From Nectonema munidae (taxonomy: Eukaryota > Nematomorpha > Nectonematoida > Nectonematidae): 64,000 nucleotides of DNA. This document shows positions 1 to 11,324 of this stretch, piece after piece. The stretch covers positions 806,001-870,000 of the forward strand of contig JAUIRK010001059.1 of the NCBI GenBank assembly GCA_030549495.1. The letters are read 5' to 3'. The notes under the pieces were generated by a model, which ran no database searches, was not told where the DNA came from, and saw nothing but the letters and a program-made list of their open reading frames with translations. Position 1 is the stretch's first letter; each line of letters starts with the position of its first letter. Made by a program: the position numbers and the translations under genes.

Positions 1-1907
1 CTTCTTTGATTTTGAATGCAAATATAAAACTTTTTGTAAGCCTTAATTTTCTGAGATTTAATCTGCTTCAAGTAAAATTTCAAAAATAAAATCTAAACAA
101 TGCGTTAAAGTGGTTTCATTTTTCAACAAGAAATGTGAAATTTACACATGATGCCATATATCAACACTTTGCTATTGAAAATCTTAAAGTTACGAAAGAG
201 CACATTATATTCTATCACAAATAAGCGCAAGACTTACTGACTTTGGTTTTGAAGAGGAATCGCATAGATATAAGCATGCGCAACGTCCTGATCTTGATTC
301 ATAAAAAGGAAAGAAGAGATACGCGAAATTTGATTCCATCTTCCATTGTAATCTTTCATTTAAGCGCAGTAATTGAATTTAAGTGAATCCAATTTTGTTG
401 TAAAACTTCCCAAATTTTTTAGTGAAATTTGAATATTTTTAGACCGGATTTCACAAATTTCATTTGAATGACTTTACGCATCAAATTATGTTGCGTTATT
501 TACTAAATTCCTAATCAAAATCACGAAAGTATTTTTATAAGACTTTTAAGTTGCTTCATTTACAATTATTAGGCTTGAAAATTTTTAAAACTAAGAACAT
601 TAAAATTAGTTTTCATTTCAGTTATGTTATAAATTAAAGAAAAGAGCTAAGGTTTGAAATAACAAGTTGATATATATGTTTCAATTCGTGCTAAAATAAG
701 GAAATGTCTTTAAATTTTAATAATGGCTCATAAACTAACAATGTTAGATGAAAAATTAAGAAGAGCAAATTTTACCGCCACCTGTTTCTTTATCAACTTA
801 AAAAATAATTAGGTTTAATTTTGAAAGTATGTTTCTTGGATTCCTAAAAATGATCTCCAAAATGATTTATACGTTAGATTAACTTTTTTCTTTTTATTCT
901 GCATTATAATTTTTATATATAATAAAATTTAATTCGATCTAAATGATGTGTAGATTAAGACAGTTCATCATTTAACACTTCCCAACTATCGAAAAATTTA
1001 AACCGTCAAAGAATAAACCATATATGGGGCATTTGAAAAAGATGTGCTCTGAAGACATATTATTATTGTGATTTTGTGAGATTTAGAATTTCATAAAAAT
1101 AAAATTGCTTCCAATGATATTTTACGCTTAGTCAGTTTAACACTTCTTCCGAGATATTATTTTTAATTTTATAAAAAAAATATATAACAAGTCCCGTATC
1201 ATTTGACATTTCATACTTTATGACCTGATTTTGTGGGATCGCATCATAAACAAGCTACAAAATTGTATGTTTATATTTTTTTGAAACTCAACTTTTCTTT
1301 TTGTGGGCTCTTCCAATTCAGTTAAAACAACAAGGTGATTCTTATGTACATTTAATTGTACATAATTTTAAAATTAAGATTTTTGAGAACTTAAATATTA
1401 AATAGTATTTAATTGCAGTTTTGGATTTATTCTATGCAAGTTATTATCTTCTTCTTTTGTTTTTTTTTTCTTCTGAAAAAATTTTGTTAAAATTTGTAAA
1501 ACATGATTTTTAAAATGTCTAAGTTCTTGGTGATAAAATCTCTAAAAACACTAATTTCGAATAATCTAACATTCGCCAAAATTTACTCAAGAAATGAATA
1601 GAAATGTAACTGTTTTTGAACTTTATTATTTGGAGCGGAATTGTTTAAAAATTTGAAATTATTCCAAACTTCAATAATGTTATTCTAAAAATTAGTGAAA
1701 ATTTAGGCAACACTTTTTTGTTAAGCATAAAACTTCAAGATTTAATTTAAAAAAATATTATGTCTTATAATACGTTTTTTGTCTAGCATTTGAAAATGTA
1801 TTTTTATACTTTTGTGAAAATATAATCGATTATATTATTCGTTTATATATGCAATTAATAAATATGAAGTTCCAGAAGAATTTTAAGTTTTCATTAAATC
1901 TTTTATA

Positions 1908-2010
1908 TGTCATAACTTTTTCAAAGTGTATTGTTGTAATCTTTACCTGTATTATCATTATTTCCTAAAAATAAACAAATCAAAAGATGTTAAGTTTTGG
2001 ATACATTTAA
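1908..2010 (+). repeat. Dispersed repeat family, copy 1
   Basis: The core AATCTTTACCTGTATT...CATTATTTCCTA is followed by AATAAACAAAT and GGATACATTTAAAA. The same order of motifs recurs at 2141-2213 and 8738-8890, so this is an interspersed repeat rather than chance AT-rich sequence. No coding capacity or terminal inverted repeat was seen. Confidence 0.6.
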
Positions 2011-2140
2011 AAATTATTACTTTTTGAAATAATAAAATATGTTTTTATAAATAAATGTGCGAATGTATAAGTGAGCAAAATGCTTTATTTTAAGGAATTT
2101 TTATGAGCATGACTTCTGATTTATTTTCACAAAAATATTT

Positions 2141-2213
2141 TAATCTTTACCTGTATTTTCATTATTTCCTATAAATAAACAAATTACACATAAAAATGAT
2201 AAATTGATTTAAA
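2141..2213 (+). repeat. Dispersed repeat family, copy 2
   Basis: It shares TAATCTTTACCTGTATT, ATAAACAAATTACACA and AAATGATAAATTGATTTAAA with the copy at 8738-8890, and is a closer relative of that copy than of copy 1. Confidence 0.6.
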
Positions 2214-2301
2214 GAAGATGTTATGTTGTATGATATGAAAGACTGAGACCAAAATAAGATGAAGTATCTATCACATACGGGATAGTTTTTTCTCAAAAGC
2301 C

Positions 2302-2349
2302 AGAAATTTATTTATACCACATGTTAGAAATTTATTTATACCACATGTT
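2302..2349 (+). repeat. 24-bp perfect tandem duplication
   Basis: The unit AGAAATTTATTTATACCACA plus TGTT occurs twice, head to tail and without mismatch, which suggests a recent slip event. Confidence 0.85.
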
Positions 2350-2747
2350 GCTATTATCCAGCCGCAATCTTTCCGCCAAATCAGTTATTCTCTTTGCTTC
2401 AGGTTTTTTATTTTGGTTTGATGCTACTCTGGTCTTTTTTCTCACTATCGTTACTTGTATTGATTACTTTGTTTTTTAATTAATATCTTTTTCCTCATAT
2501 TTAGTTCAACTTTAGTTTTTTTCCCAATTCCTGATCACTCCAAACATAAACTTTGCAAAATTGCATCTCTACATTTTATTCCTTAAACCAGTTTATACAT
2601 TTGTATTGATTTGATATTTTATCCACTTAAGAGCATATATAAATTTTTTTACTCTAAGATTTAAAATTATCGTTTTTCTTTTGGATCAGTAAAAATCTAA
2701 ACGCTTATATACAATACACTTTTGCGTCCAATAATAATAATCGAATG

Positions 2748-4210
2748 CAGTGGTTCCCAACTTTTTTCTTCCCAACGCCCCTTGACCGAATTTTTTTTCA
2801 CCGCCCACCCATGTTTAACGATTTAAAAAGTGAAAGAATAAAATACTTTTTTATAAGAAAATAAACAAAAACAAAATTAAATATTTTTCATAAAAAATTA
2901 AATTCAAAAAAATATGAGCCATGAAAAATCCTTGAAAATTCAAAGGCTTCCTTGATGCTGAAGGTTTTTTATTATTTCATTCAAATTAGGACTTATTTTT
3001 GTAAGTTTAAGTCTGAAGTCCACTGTCTCTTCTATTATTATTAATTTATTTCTTTGTTTGTTTTTCAGATATAGCGCAGCACTGAGACCCTTTTCCACCA
3101 GGTATGTCGAAGGAAATGCCAAAAATAAGATTTTAATTTCCTTCCGAGGGCTTGAATATAAAAATCGCCTTTCTACCCATAATAATTTTTCATATCCTGA
3201 GAAAGTGAATGAAGCTCTTGATTCAACGTCATTTTTTAAGTCAATCTTTTCTTCTTGTATTTTATAATTCACTTCTTGGACATCAAACTTGAAAGGATCA
3301 AAACACCACTCATCAACTTTAACATCAATCAAGTCTTTGAACCGTTGCTTCATTTCGGATTTTAATGAACTTATGTCATCAAAGTACACTTTTATAACAT
3401 CATCATCAATTTTTATGCCTTCCTAAAAATAGAATTAAGATAGGGAAACTGATGAAAGTCATGGCGGCGTAAACTTTAAGCGAATATCTCTAATTTGTTG
3501 ATGAACGCATTAATAATTCTCTTAGCTTTTATTATGTTTGAAGATCTTCTTTGAAGTTTGAGATTAACATCATCGAATTTTCCAAAATTATCGGTCATCG
3601 TTTTTAATTGAACATATGTTGTCATATGTTTCCTTATCCTCATCTTCGAAAAATTCTAAAATGCTCTTAAAAAGTTCAAATATTTGGAGACAGTTTCCTT
3701 TTGAGAGCAATCTCATTTCTGTGTGCATCAAAAGAGAGCTAAACTCTCATTCATTTTCGCTACAAAGATTTTGAAAAAGCGAATCTTTAAGTGAGCTTGT
3801 CTTTATTTTATTCATTCATTTTTTTGACAATTTGTAAAGATCTGAAAAGGTTTGGTGACATAGTTTTACCGACGAGATGTTGTCTATGAATGACACAATA
3901 CACCGTTAAAATTTGTGGACAAGTTCTTTTCAAATGCGCTAAAAATCTTTGTAGCGGTTAACCATTGAGTGTGCGCCGTCTGTTCCACACGCTAAAATAT
4001 TTTTAAATGAAATGCTCTTTTCAAGAAAAAAGTTCACCACAACCTTGAAAATTGTTGAACCCTTGTATCACTAACCAGAGACTTCGCAAATAAAAATTGC
4101 TCTTTAAATTCTGAATTGTATCAATGTATCTAACAAAAGCAAGCAAAAGCGACTGATTGTTGATCAGATATTTGATTCATCTATTTGTAAAACAAATTGT
4201 TTGAATCTTA
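2748..4210 (-). mobile_element. Degenerate hAT transposon (ZBED5-like transposase)
   Basis: The left end CAGTGGTTCCCAACTTTTTT is a typical hAT terminus. A minus-strand open stretch at 2940-3389 carries the family's C-terminal pattern: EMKQRFKDLIDVKVDEW, then LAFPSTYLVEKG, LYLKNKQRNKL and RLKLTKISPNLNEI. Further N-terminal pieces can be followed in several minus frames up to about 4.2 kb (for example ACGTDGAHSMV near 3970), but stops and frame changes make it inactive. The other terminus was not found. hAT transposases cut and paste DNA through a DDE catalytic domain; only the C-terminal dimerisation region is well kept here. Confidence 0.75.
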
Positions 4211-4221
4211 ACTGATCAGTT

Positions 4222-4380
4222 CAGGGCGAGTAAAAGTCAATAAAGTCAATTTTCATTTTTGTTTTCTAAAACTTTTTAAAAAAGTTTACGCTTGTTTAGC
4301 TTAAAAGTTTATCGACTAATTTTTAAATCAATTAAAGTCAACTGTTTGAGTTTATTAAGTCAATAAAGTCAATTTTTCAT
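4222..4380 (+). repeat. hAT-type terminal repeat related to the element at 11.3-12.6 kb
   Basis: CAGGGCGAGTAAAAGTCAAT and the following AAAGTCAATTTT match the reverse complement of the right end of the hAT at 11325-12557. A second copy of the motif AAGTCAATAAAGTCAATTTT lies near 4359 in the same orientation. No matching opposite end was found, so this is probably a solitary end. Confidence 0.45.
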
Positions 4381-4799
4381 TCTATAACTGTATTTTTATC
4401 TAATTTTCGTTTAATTTAAAAATTCATGAAATTAGTATATAAGACAAGTATTTCGTATACTTATAAATAACTTGAATGATGTTATCAAAGCCCACTTAAT
4501 GTGTCACTAACTTTTTCTTCTGTTTTGATAGACATTAGGGCGTAGTGAAAAACTAAAAAAATAGGAGTTTCAAAATGCACTTTTCAGGCATTGTTTGTAT
4601 CCTCAAAAAATGTCTTTTGCAAAAATTCAGCTCGTTTTATGTCTCTGTAGACTGCCGCCGCATCGCAATGGATTCTTTAGAAACATTTGCTTTACGCTAA
4701 ACTACTTTATATAACTTAATGTTTTTTAGAATAAAAGCAAATTATACATAGATTATGTAAATTACATTTTTTTAATCATGTGCATGATATTTAATTATT

Positions 4800-5880
4800 T
4801 CAAGTTAATAGTAAAATTCCGTTTTTTGCGAAACTGGGTCACCATTTTCCGAGACATCAATCTTTGCCTGATATATCCATCTCTTGCTCTAACCCGGCTA
4901 CTTCATTGCAAGCTTCAGCCATCTCTTTTATTCCTCTTTCCACTGCCTGAGTATGATCTGTCCACTTCGGTACCACTAATGGTGTCGTGATAATGTCAGT
5001 AACCTGTAGATCTGATAAAGATGCAATATAAGGGGGCTCAGTTTTGAGTTCTTTTGTCTAGTTAATCATGGAATAAAAATTTTGTGCATGACATTTCAAT
5101 TTGGGTATCACCACTTTTCTTATGTTGATTACAGAATGCACATCATCATTCCATTTTTTTCTCTTTTCTTCATTATCTGCATTTTTTGGAAATACTTCAT
5201 CAACATGAAAGGCTGAATCTTCTTTATGATCAGTAAATCTCTCTATACATTCTTCTCTCAGGCAGTTTTTCTTTTTTCTAATTTTTTTGATCATTGAAAC
5301 GGCATTTTTTCTTACATTCATATCTCCTCCATCTGCACACATACTAAGAAGAAGCTGATCTGTGTGCGCAAAAAAGCATTTCTCTGAACAGATGCTTTTA
5401 TTAGCATCTTTTCGTCATTATTCAGTTGCTTCATGTATAGCAAGGACAGGAAAACGTTCTTAGGGCCGTGTGCTACACAAGGGTGGAAAAAACCACATTG
5501 GTGCACTAAACTTTATAATTACAATAACAATTCTTTTCAATTCATAGCTAGGTCATGATGTAGCCTGAGAATTCTACTCCATAAAGTATTCCATATTAAA
5601 TTCTTCTGTACTAAAAATTTACGAATAGTTATGGCCATTTCTTTTCCATGTCCAGACTCAGGTGTGATATGTGTTAGATACTCATTGCCAAGCTCAACTA
5701 TGATGATATAATGACCTTTAAACATTATCTTTGAGTTCCATTTATTAGTTTTTTCATTTCTTAGCATCACTCGAGTGGCCGTCTTTTTACCATCAAAATA
5801 CAATGATGTTACGTTTTCTAAACTTGCCTCTTCACTTTCTTGTATTTTTAGACGGTATTTCTTTTTTTCATATCGCACTT
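4800..5880 (-). pseudogene. Remnant of a repeated, transposon-like arthropod gene family
   Basis: Read on the minus strand, four consecutive pieces follow the order of a multicopy protein family I recall from arthropod and cnidarian genomes. First comes a stretch with YLTHITPESGHGKEMA (5537-5878), then RILRLHHDLA. Next is GPKNVFLSLLYMKQL with QRNAFL (5318-5506), then RKNAVSMIKKIRKKK and KLKCHAQNFYSMIN (5058-5342). Last is WTDHTQAVERGIKEMAEACN near 4860-4990. The central part between the GHGK region and ILRLHH is missing and the frames are disrupted. The family's biochemical role is not known to me, and its classification as a mobile element is inference from its copy number. Confidence 0.5.
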
Positions 5881-7372
5881 TTTGTGGCCCGATAATGTGA
5901 AAAAATATGTTATAAAATATTTAATATTCAATAAATTTATTAATAAATCAATAATATAAAGAGAAGTATTTAGAAGAATAAATAATTGGTATTAGTTGAG
6001 GTGCAGATTGCCTAAAATATATAATTATATATCTTGCCAAATTCTAAAATTTAGAGATAAAAAGTTCAAGGACAAATTTAGCAGTTTTTTAAACTTACTT
6101 CACTCCAAAACAATTGGGTATAGCAAAGGTATGGCAAAGTTAGGACAGGCAAAAAGAGAAAAGCAAAAGTATTTGTAACATTTACGAAGTTTATTTATTT
6201 GTGTCAACGAAGATATATCTATGGATGCAATTCAATTTACGATGCATGCCATATTTTTAACTGTTAGAGTTTACCGCCATTACATTACTCAGATCCTATT
6301 TCCTTACTTGTTAATTCCAGTGGTTTTGCACCCCTCGTTGTTCGACTCAATCTTCAGAACAAACATACAATTATTATCATGATTTTCACTCATTTTTCCC
6401 CAATTGTCATTTAAATATATTTTTTATAAATTTAAAGCTTTTAAAAAATTTGTAAATAATTATAATTTTAAAAAGAAATACTACTCTCTTTGATTTTTGT
6501 GTTTATAAAAAAAAATTAAAATAAAATACTAAAATTTTTTCGCTAACATCAACTAAACCAGATTATAGAACAACATGAAACTATCAGGACTCACTAAAAC
6601 ATATTAGCCGACACTATTAAATATACTAAAAAAATCTTGGGATTCAGTGAAACCTTCAACGATTGTAAACTGCTGGCAACAAACTGAACTTACTACTAAA
6701 GAAGACACTTCGTCTCACAAAATGAAGAAAAAGACGTTTTATCTCTAACTGAGCTACTGGTAGATATATCTATTTTAAACATTGATTCTTCAAAAGCCAT
6801 GTCTTCTAAAGAATTTATCATAGTCGACAAAACAGAAGAAACTTTTAGAGAACTTACTGGCAAAGAACTGATTGAATGTTTTAAGACCTGTACTCAACGA
6901 CTCAGATAATGATGACTTAATACTAGCCATCCAAAGCCAGCAAGCTATGAAAGATGTAAAAGGCGCTTTAAATATATGCATAACTTCTTTAGAATGTAGG
7001 GAGACAGCAATGAAGGATATTTTTCATTATTAGTAAGTTTAGATAAACGAATCAATGTCATTGCTACTTCAAACTTGAAACAAAAAAAATATTTTAGATT
7101 TGTTTGCAAGTCTTAACTTGTATAGATAATGTAACTTGAAGTAAACTTAAGCATTGTCTTTTTTAAACTAGAAAATTAACTCCCGCATTTTAGCCCCAAC
7201 ACAACGCCAATTTTGGTTGGCCCTAGAGATGGCGGTAAAACGAGGGCGAACTGTATATAAAAATTGATTCCATTAAAATTTTGAGTTATGTCATTTTATG
7301 TCTAAAATTTAATATTTAACTGTCAAACTTGCGTAAATAAAAAAGTAAAAGCGAGATTAGCAAAAAATTTAC
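5881..7372. other. Intergenic DNA with a possible pogo-like tail
   Basis: No convincing gene is present. On the plus strand, 6725-7030 can be read as an acidic stretch with ELLVDISILNID, FRELTGKELIECF and QQAMKDVKGALNI, which faintly recalls the C-terminal tail of pogo/Tigger transposases. It is too degraded to call. Confidence 0.35.
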
Positions 7373-7453
7373 CTGCACACGTTTTTTTACATTGTTGCTG
7401 AACATTTGGATCGGAACTGCAGTAGGATTTCCAACCTGAGCACCAATTAGGTT
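7373..7453 (-). CDS. ShK-like cysteine domain exon, copy A
   Basis: This 81-bp candidate exon is bounded by TTTTGAAG and GTAAATTT on the minus strand (AG and GT). It reads PNWCSGWKSYCSSDPNVQQQ followed by CKKTCA. The spacing of four cysteines around WC-GW, YC, QQC and TC matches the core of a ShK-type domain (cysteines 2 to 5 of the usual six); the flanking two would lie in neighbouring exons. The exon begins and ends in phase 1, the usual arrangement for a shuffled extracellular module. An exon of identical length and phase lies 5.7 kb upstream on the same strand (13068-13148). The full gene, its signal peptide and its other domains are not visible. ShK domains occur in many secreted arthropod enzymes, so no specific activity is implied. 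Confidence 0.6.
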
Positions 7454-7637
7454 CTTCAAAATTAAAAAAAAAATGGTATTTGTTCAGAAGATATTTAAAA
7501 AAATTGCATGCATTGATTTAAAAAAATAAAAAAAGGAGAAAGTCTGATTCAACCCCTAAATACAGGATAAATGTTATAAGCTCTATATGGAGATGAATAT
7601 TATTAAAGCTTTTTTCAATGTTAGTGTTTGTGAGCCT

Positions 7638-7958
7638 CAGGGATGGACCGAGAGGGGGGGGGGGGGGGGATAGGGGGATGCATACCCCCCCCCCCCCCCC
7701 CCCCCCCACCAGCAATCTATTCAAGAAAAATTAAGGTTGGAGTTCACCCTAAAATAGAAATCAAAATTGATGAAGTCATTGATCGATTTTCAAAGCAAAA
7801 AGAAAGAAGAAAAGACTTTGTAATATAATTTTAATCATTTATTTTACATACGTTTCCAAATTTCTTCCCTAATAAAATGTGTTAAATATTTTGATAATAT
7901 TAGTATACCCCCCCCCCCCCCCCCCCTCCCCCACAAAAGATTTCTGGATCCCCCACTG
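7638..7958. mobile_element. Small non-autonomous element with G/C homopolymer tracts
   Basis: The left end is CAGGGATGGACCGAGAGGGG; the right end, read on the minus strand, is CAGTGGGGGATCCAGAAATC. The right end matches the terminus at 56232 (CAGTGGCGGATCCAGAAATT), so both belong to one inverted-repeat family. It carries long G and C tracts at about 7653-7670, 7686-7707 and 7908-7926. It lies just outside the duplicated ShK exon segment. No clear target duplication was seen, and open frames across the tracts are artefacts of polyG/polyC. Confidence 0.5.
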
Positions 7959-8737
7959 GTATGTGATGTTCATCAAAATGAAAGAATTTAGCAAGATTCG
8001 AAAATTATTAACGAAAATTATGAAGAAATTACTAATAGATCAAATGACACAAAATTATATTGCGTTAACAAGCTGAAAAAGTTTTGAAAAGACTGAGTTA
8101 GTAAGTCACACAAAAATATAATTGGCAAAGATTAGAAGTAGAGTGGGAAAAGAATCGAAGAGTTGAAATCATGTTTCTATTTATAATAAATTTTTTTTTT
8201 GAAATTTAGAATGCTTCACTTCCAAAATTTGATGCTTTTACGTTGTTCTTTTTTACTAGACTTTGTCACTCTCTAAAAATGATGTTATGAAATAAAAATT
8301 ATAGACTTATTAAAAGAGTTTCAATGACCAAATTTGAATTACAAGAAGCCAAAGAGAAATGCAAAATGCCAAATTTAAATTTCAAGAGACCAATTTGAAA
8401 ATAAAAATGCTATACATTATACAAAAAGTATATTTTTAGTACAATTGTACAAACATTAATCTCCACCATATTTTTTAAGTTGCTGATATGATATATATTT
8501 TTTTTCTATACTCACAATTCATTGTTATTTATTTCTATATCAATATTTATGCAATTTATTCATTCACCCGTCCATTGGATTTTGAATGATCCTTTCAAAT
8601 AATACTAATTTCAAATAAAATAATTCATTATTAACTTGTTTTTTTCTTAATATTATTAAAAATATATTATAATTCCTGAAAAAGACAACAAAAAACGAGT
8701 ATTTAACAATAATTTTAAGTTTAATGTAAGACTTGTC

Positions 8738-8890
8738 ATAACTTTTTCTAAGTGTATTGTAATCTTTACCTGTAACTTCATTATTTCCTAAAAATAAACA
8801 AATTACACATAAAAATGATAAATTGATTTAAAAAGAAGTTTTATTGTAAGGTCAAGAAGGTATATTGTATGGATACATTTAAAACTTTTC
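8738..8890 (+). repeat. Dispersed repeat family, copy 3
   Basis: It matches the repeats at 1908-2010 and 2141-2213 (AATCTTTACCTGTAA, ATAAACAAATTACACA, AAATGATAAATTGATTTAAA, GGATACATTTAAAA) and ends immediately before the duplicated LINE piece at 8893. Confidence 0.65.
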
Positions 8891-8892
8891 AA

Positions 8893-9281
8893 CAGTTACA
8901 TCTAAATTTTCGGAAGTTGATTTTTTAATTACTTATATCAATAATAACATCGAAATTGATGTCATTTCACTGCAGGAAACGTAGCTGAATAACGAGACAG
9001 TTCTTTTACACTAGAAAAAGATAACTTTTTAAATAGTCCTACCGCATTGGCTAAACACTCTGGATGGAACAGCTTTTTTGATTCATAATAATAAGCATGC
9101 TTTCAAAAGAATAGTAGGCAACCCTGATGGAAACTATTCTAGCTTCGAAAGTATATCTATTGGAATTATTCTTAGAAGCTGCAGCACTTTATTTATACAT
9201 AACATATATCGACCTCCATCAATCTCTAAAAGTATCGATTTATTTATGGAAGAATTTTCAATGTTTATTGCATCGATTAGC
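8893..9281 (+). mobile_element. LINE endonuclease fragment, copy A of a 389-bp duplicate
   Basis: This is nearly identical (about five differences) to 17707-18095. Translation gives DVISLQET, an in-frame stop, then LNNE, followed further on by IGIILRSC and YRPPSISKSIDLFMEEFS. That is the LQETW...YRP pattern of the endonuclease of CR1/Jockey-like LINEs. The tryptophan normally after QET is a TAG stop in both copies. Sequence beyond 9281 is unrelated to the other copy. Confidence 0.75.
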
Positions 9282-9424
9282 TTGTCCCATCATGACTCTT
9301 GATTACCAACAACAAATCAAACTAATGATTGAAACGTCAATCAATCCATGACAATTTGAGCCCCGCTTTTCAAAAGATTATCTATCTTATATCCATTCCT
9401 GATACCCTCAGATATAATACATAG

Positions 9425-9633
9425 TGGTAATGTTTTTCTTTACGGTTCCGTCAATCAAAAAAATTTTCAAGCAATTATTTATTGTTGTGATGTCTATCAA
9501 ACTATACATTTTCCAATGTAGTTTATCTAGATCTTTCACATAAAACTAACTTATTAAATTAAAAAAAAATTTTGAACAAATTAAAAAATATTAAAATTCT
9601 TGATTGACGGAACCATAAAGTAAAACATTACCA
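9425..9633. mobile_element. 209-bp palindromic MITE
   Basis: The ends are inverted copies: the left end TGGTAATGTTTTTCTTTACG followed by GTTCCGTCAATCAA, and on the minus strand TGGTAATGTTTTACTTTATG followed by the same GTTCCGTCAATCAA. Two mismatches occur in about 34 bp. The centre is AT-rich and non-coding. No target duplication could be assigned with confidence. Confidence 0.75.
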
Positions 9634-11324
9634 TAAAATTTTCCGTTCTAGAAGCAAATTCGATCCAAACAAGAGCTAAAGAAGGTCATAAGAATTGAGG
9701 AGTATAATTATATCTATTATAAAACAAAAGTGAAAGAAGAAAATTATTTTATTAACAATATATCATTTTAGAGTAATAAAGCAATTTACATGTCAAACAT
9801 TCAGCCTTTTTGACTTTTCGTTTAAATAGTTCAAAAACTCGAAAAACTTCTCTCACAAGATGCAGTGCTGATTCCTATTGTTAGAGCAGCGTGATACTCA
9901 AAAAATACTCTAGACAATTCTATAATATATTTATTGAAACTACCAATGTACAAAGAAAAGACTTTTTCACAAGCGCACTTTATCAGATGTAATTCATTTA
10001 AAACTTATTTAAGCTTGGAAAATTGAGTGGAGAGGCTTGGAAAATTGAGTGGGGGTGAGGGGTGGAAGGGGGCTTAGGTCAAAAATGGGGTGGCTCAGGT
10101 CAAAAATGGGGGGGGGGGGGCTCAAGCCCCCAAAATAAATAGAGTGCGCGGGCCCTGCAAGCATTAAATGTCTTTTTTTGGGTTCTATGTGTTATTTATA
10201 TTAAATATAAACACCGATAAATTTTACTATGTAGAGTCGGGGCCCCTCTATCAGATTTCTAATTGGGCCCCGCAATTCCTAGCACCGGCCCTGGTATATG
10301 TTATGTCCATTTTTTGTTTTTGTGTCATGAAGAGTTATTGGTTTTTAGAATAATCATACTTGTATCAAAAAATAAAAAGTTTCGTTGAAGAGTTGTAGTG
10401 TTAGAAACGCTACAAAAACATGAGGAAAAAAGATCTTTCAAAGAATTTTGAAAGAAAAACCTCCAGAATTTCAAATGAAGCTCTTTATGATGGTGAAAAT
10501 CATATTATGAATAAGAAATCTAAAAGAACAAGATCTGGAGTATGCCAATCTCAAACTTATTATTATTGTTAGAAATGTGATAGCTTTATATATATCTTGT
10601 TTCAATGAATTTCATCAAAATGAAAGTAAGTTTGGTGCAATTTCGCTCGCATAAAACATTTTTGTTAAATAAATATTTTCTATTTTACATTTTTATGATC
10701 AAATCGAACATATTTATTAAGAATGATGTCTTATAAATAAATTTTATTATGCAATAGTTTTATGACATTTTTAGAGTGTTTGGCATACATTTTAAATTCG
10801 AATTTGCGGTAATGAGTGTTTTACAAATGAACCTAACTTTGATTGGTAAGGGAGGTATCAAAAAGAGGAAACATAAACCTTATTTATGAACCAGCCCGAA
10901 TACAATGTAATTAATACATTTTTTACTAAGGTTCATCCCAAAAAACTGCAATTTTTTACTTATGCCAATTTTTAAAAAATTAAGAAAAAAAATGAATCGT
11001 AAGATTTATAATTTTTGGAAGAAACTAGAAAAAGATCGAGAGTTAAAGGGTTCAAATGAATTTTTTGATCTTTACTACACCTGTAATTACCAGTGTTGCA
11101 TTTTTGCAATTCTTAAAAATGATCTTTTTATTTTTTCAAATCCTATTTTAGGTTGTGTTTCCCAAAGAAAGTCTCTTTTATAGTAAATTTCATTGGAAAT
11201 TGTTATAATTAAAGAAATTTTCCATTGACTATGGTATTGCCACATTATGTTGCAAAAATGCAAAGCACACTTATAACTATGAATGACATTATGCTTTGAG
11301 GTGATAATTTTTAAGCGTTATATT
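9634..11324. other. Non-coding DNA with GC-rich transposon termini
   Basis: No gene was recognised. Between 10014 and 10295 lie a G-rich patch with short direct repeats (GGCTTGGAAAATTGAGTG twice, GGTCAAAAATGGGG twice) and two sequences that look like transposon ends on the minus strand, CAGGGCCCGCGCACTC near 10141-10156 and CAGGGCCGGTGCTAGG near 10278-10293. Their partner ends were not found. The rest is AT-rich. Confidence 0.45.

Larger units (their letters stand above)
1..2747. other. AT-rich intergenic DNA without a recognisable gene
   Basis: I see no long open frame, domain or RNA gene here. It contains two copies of a dispersed repeat (about 1908-2010 and 2141-2213), a short tandem duplication at 2302-2349, and otherwise A/T-rich sequence with many homopolymer runs. 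Confidence 0.6.

Noticed and set aside
3058-3267. Plus-strand open frame opposite the hAT remnant
   Set aside because: It is antisense to the recognisable hAT C-terminal protein on the minus strand.
7518-7828. Open frames rich in glycine and proline on both strands
   Set aside because: They are translations of polyG/polyC tracts inside a small transposon.
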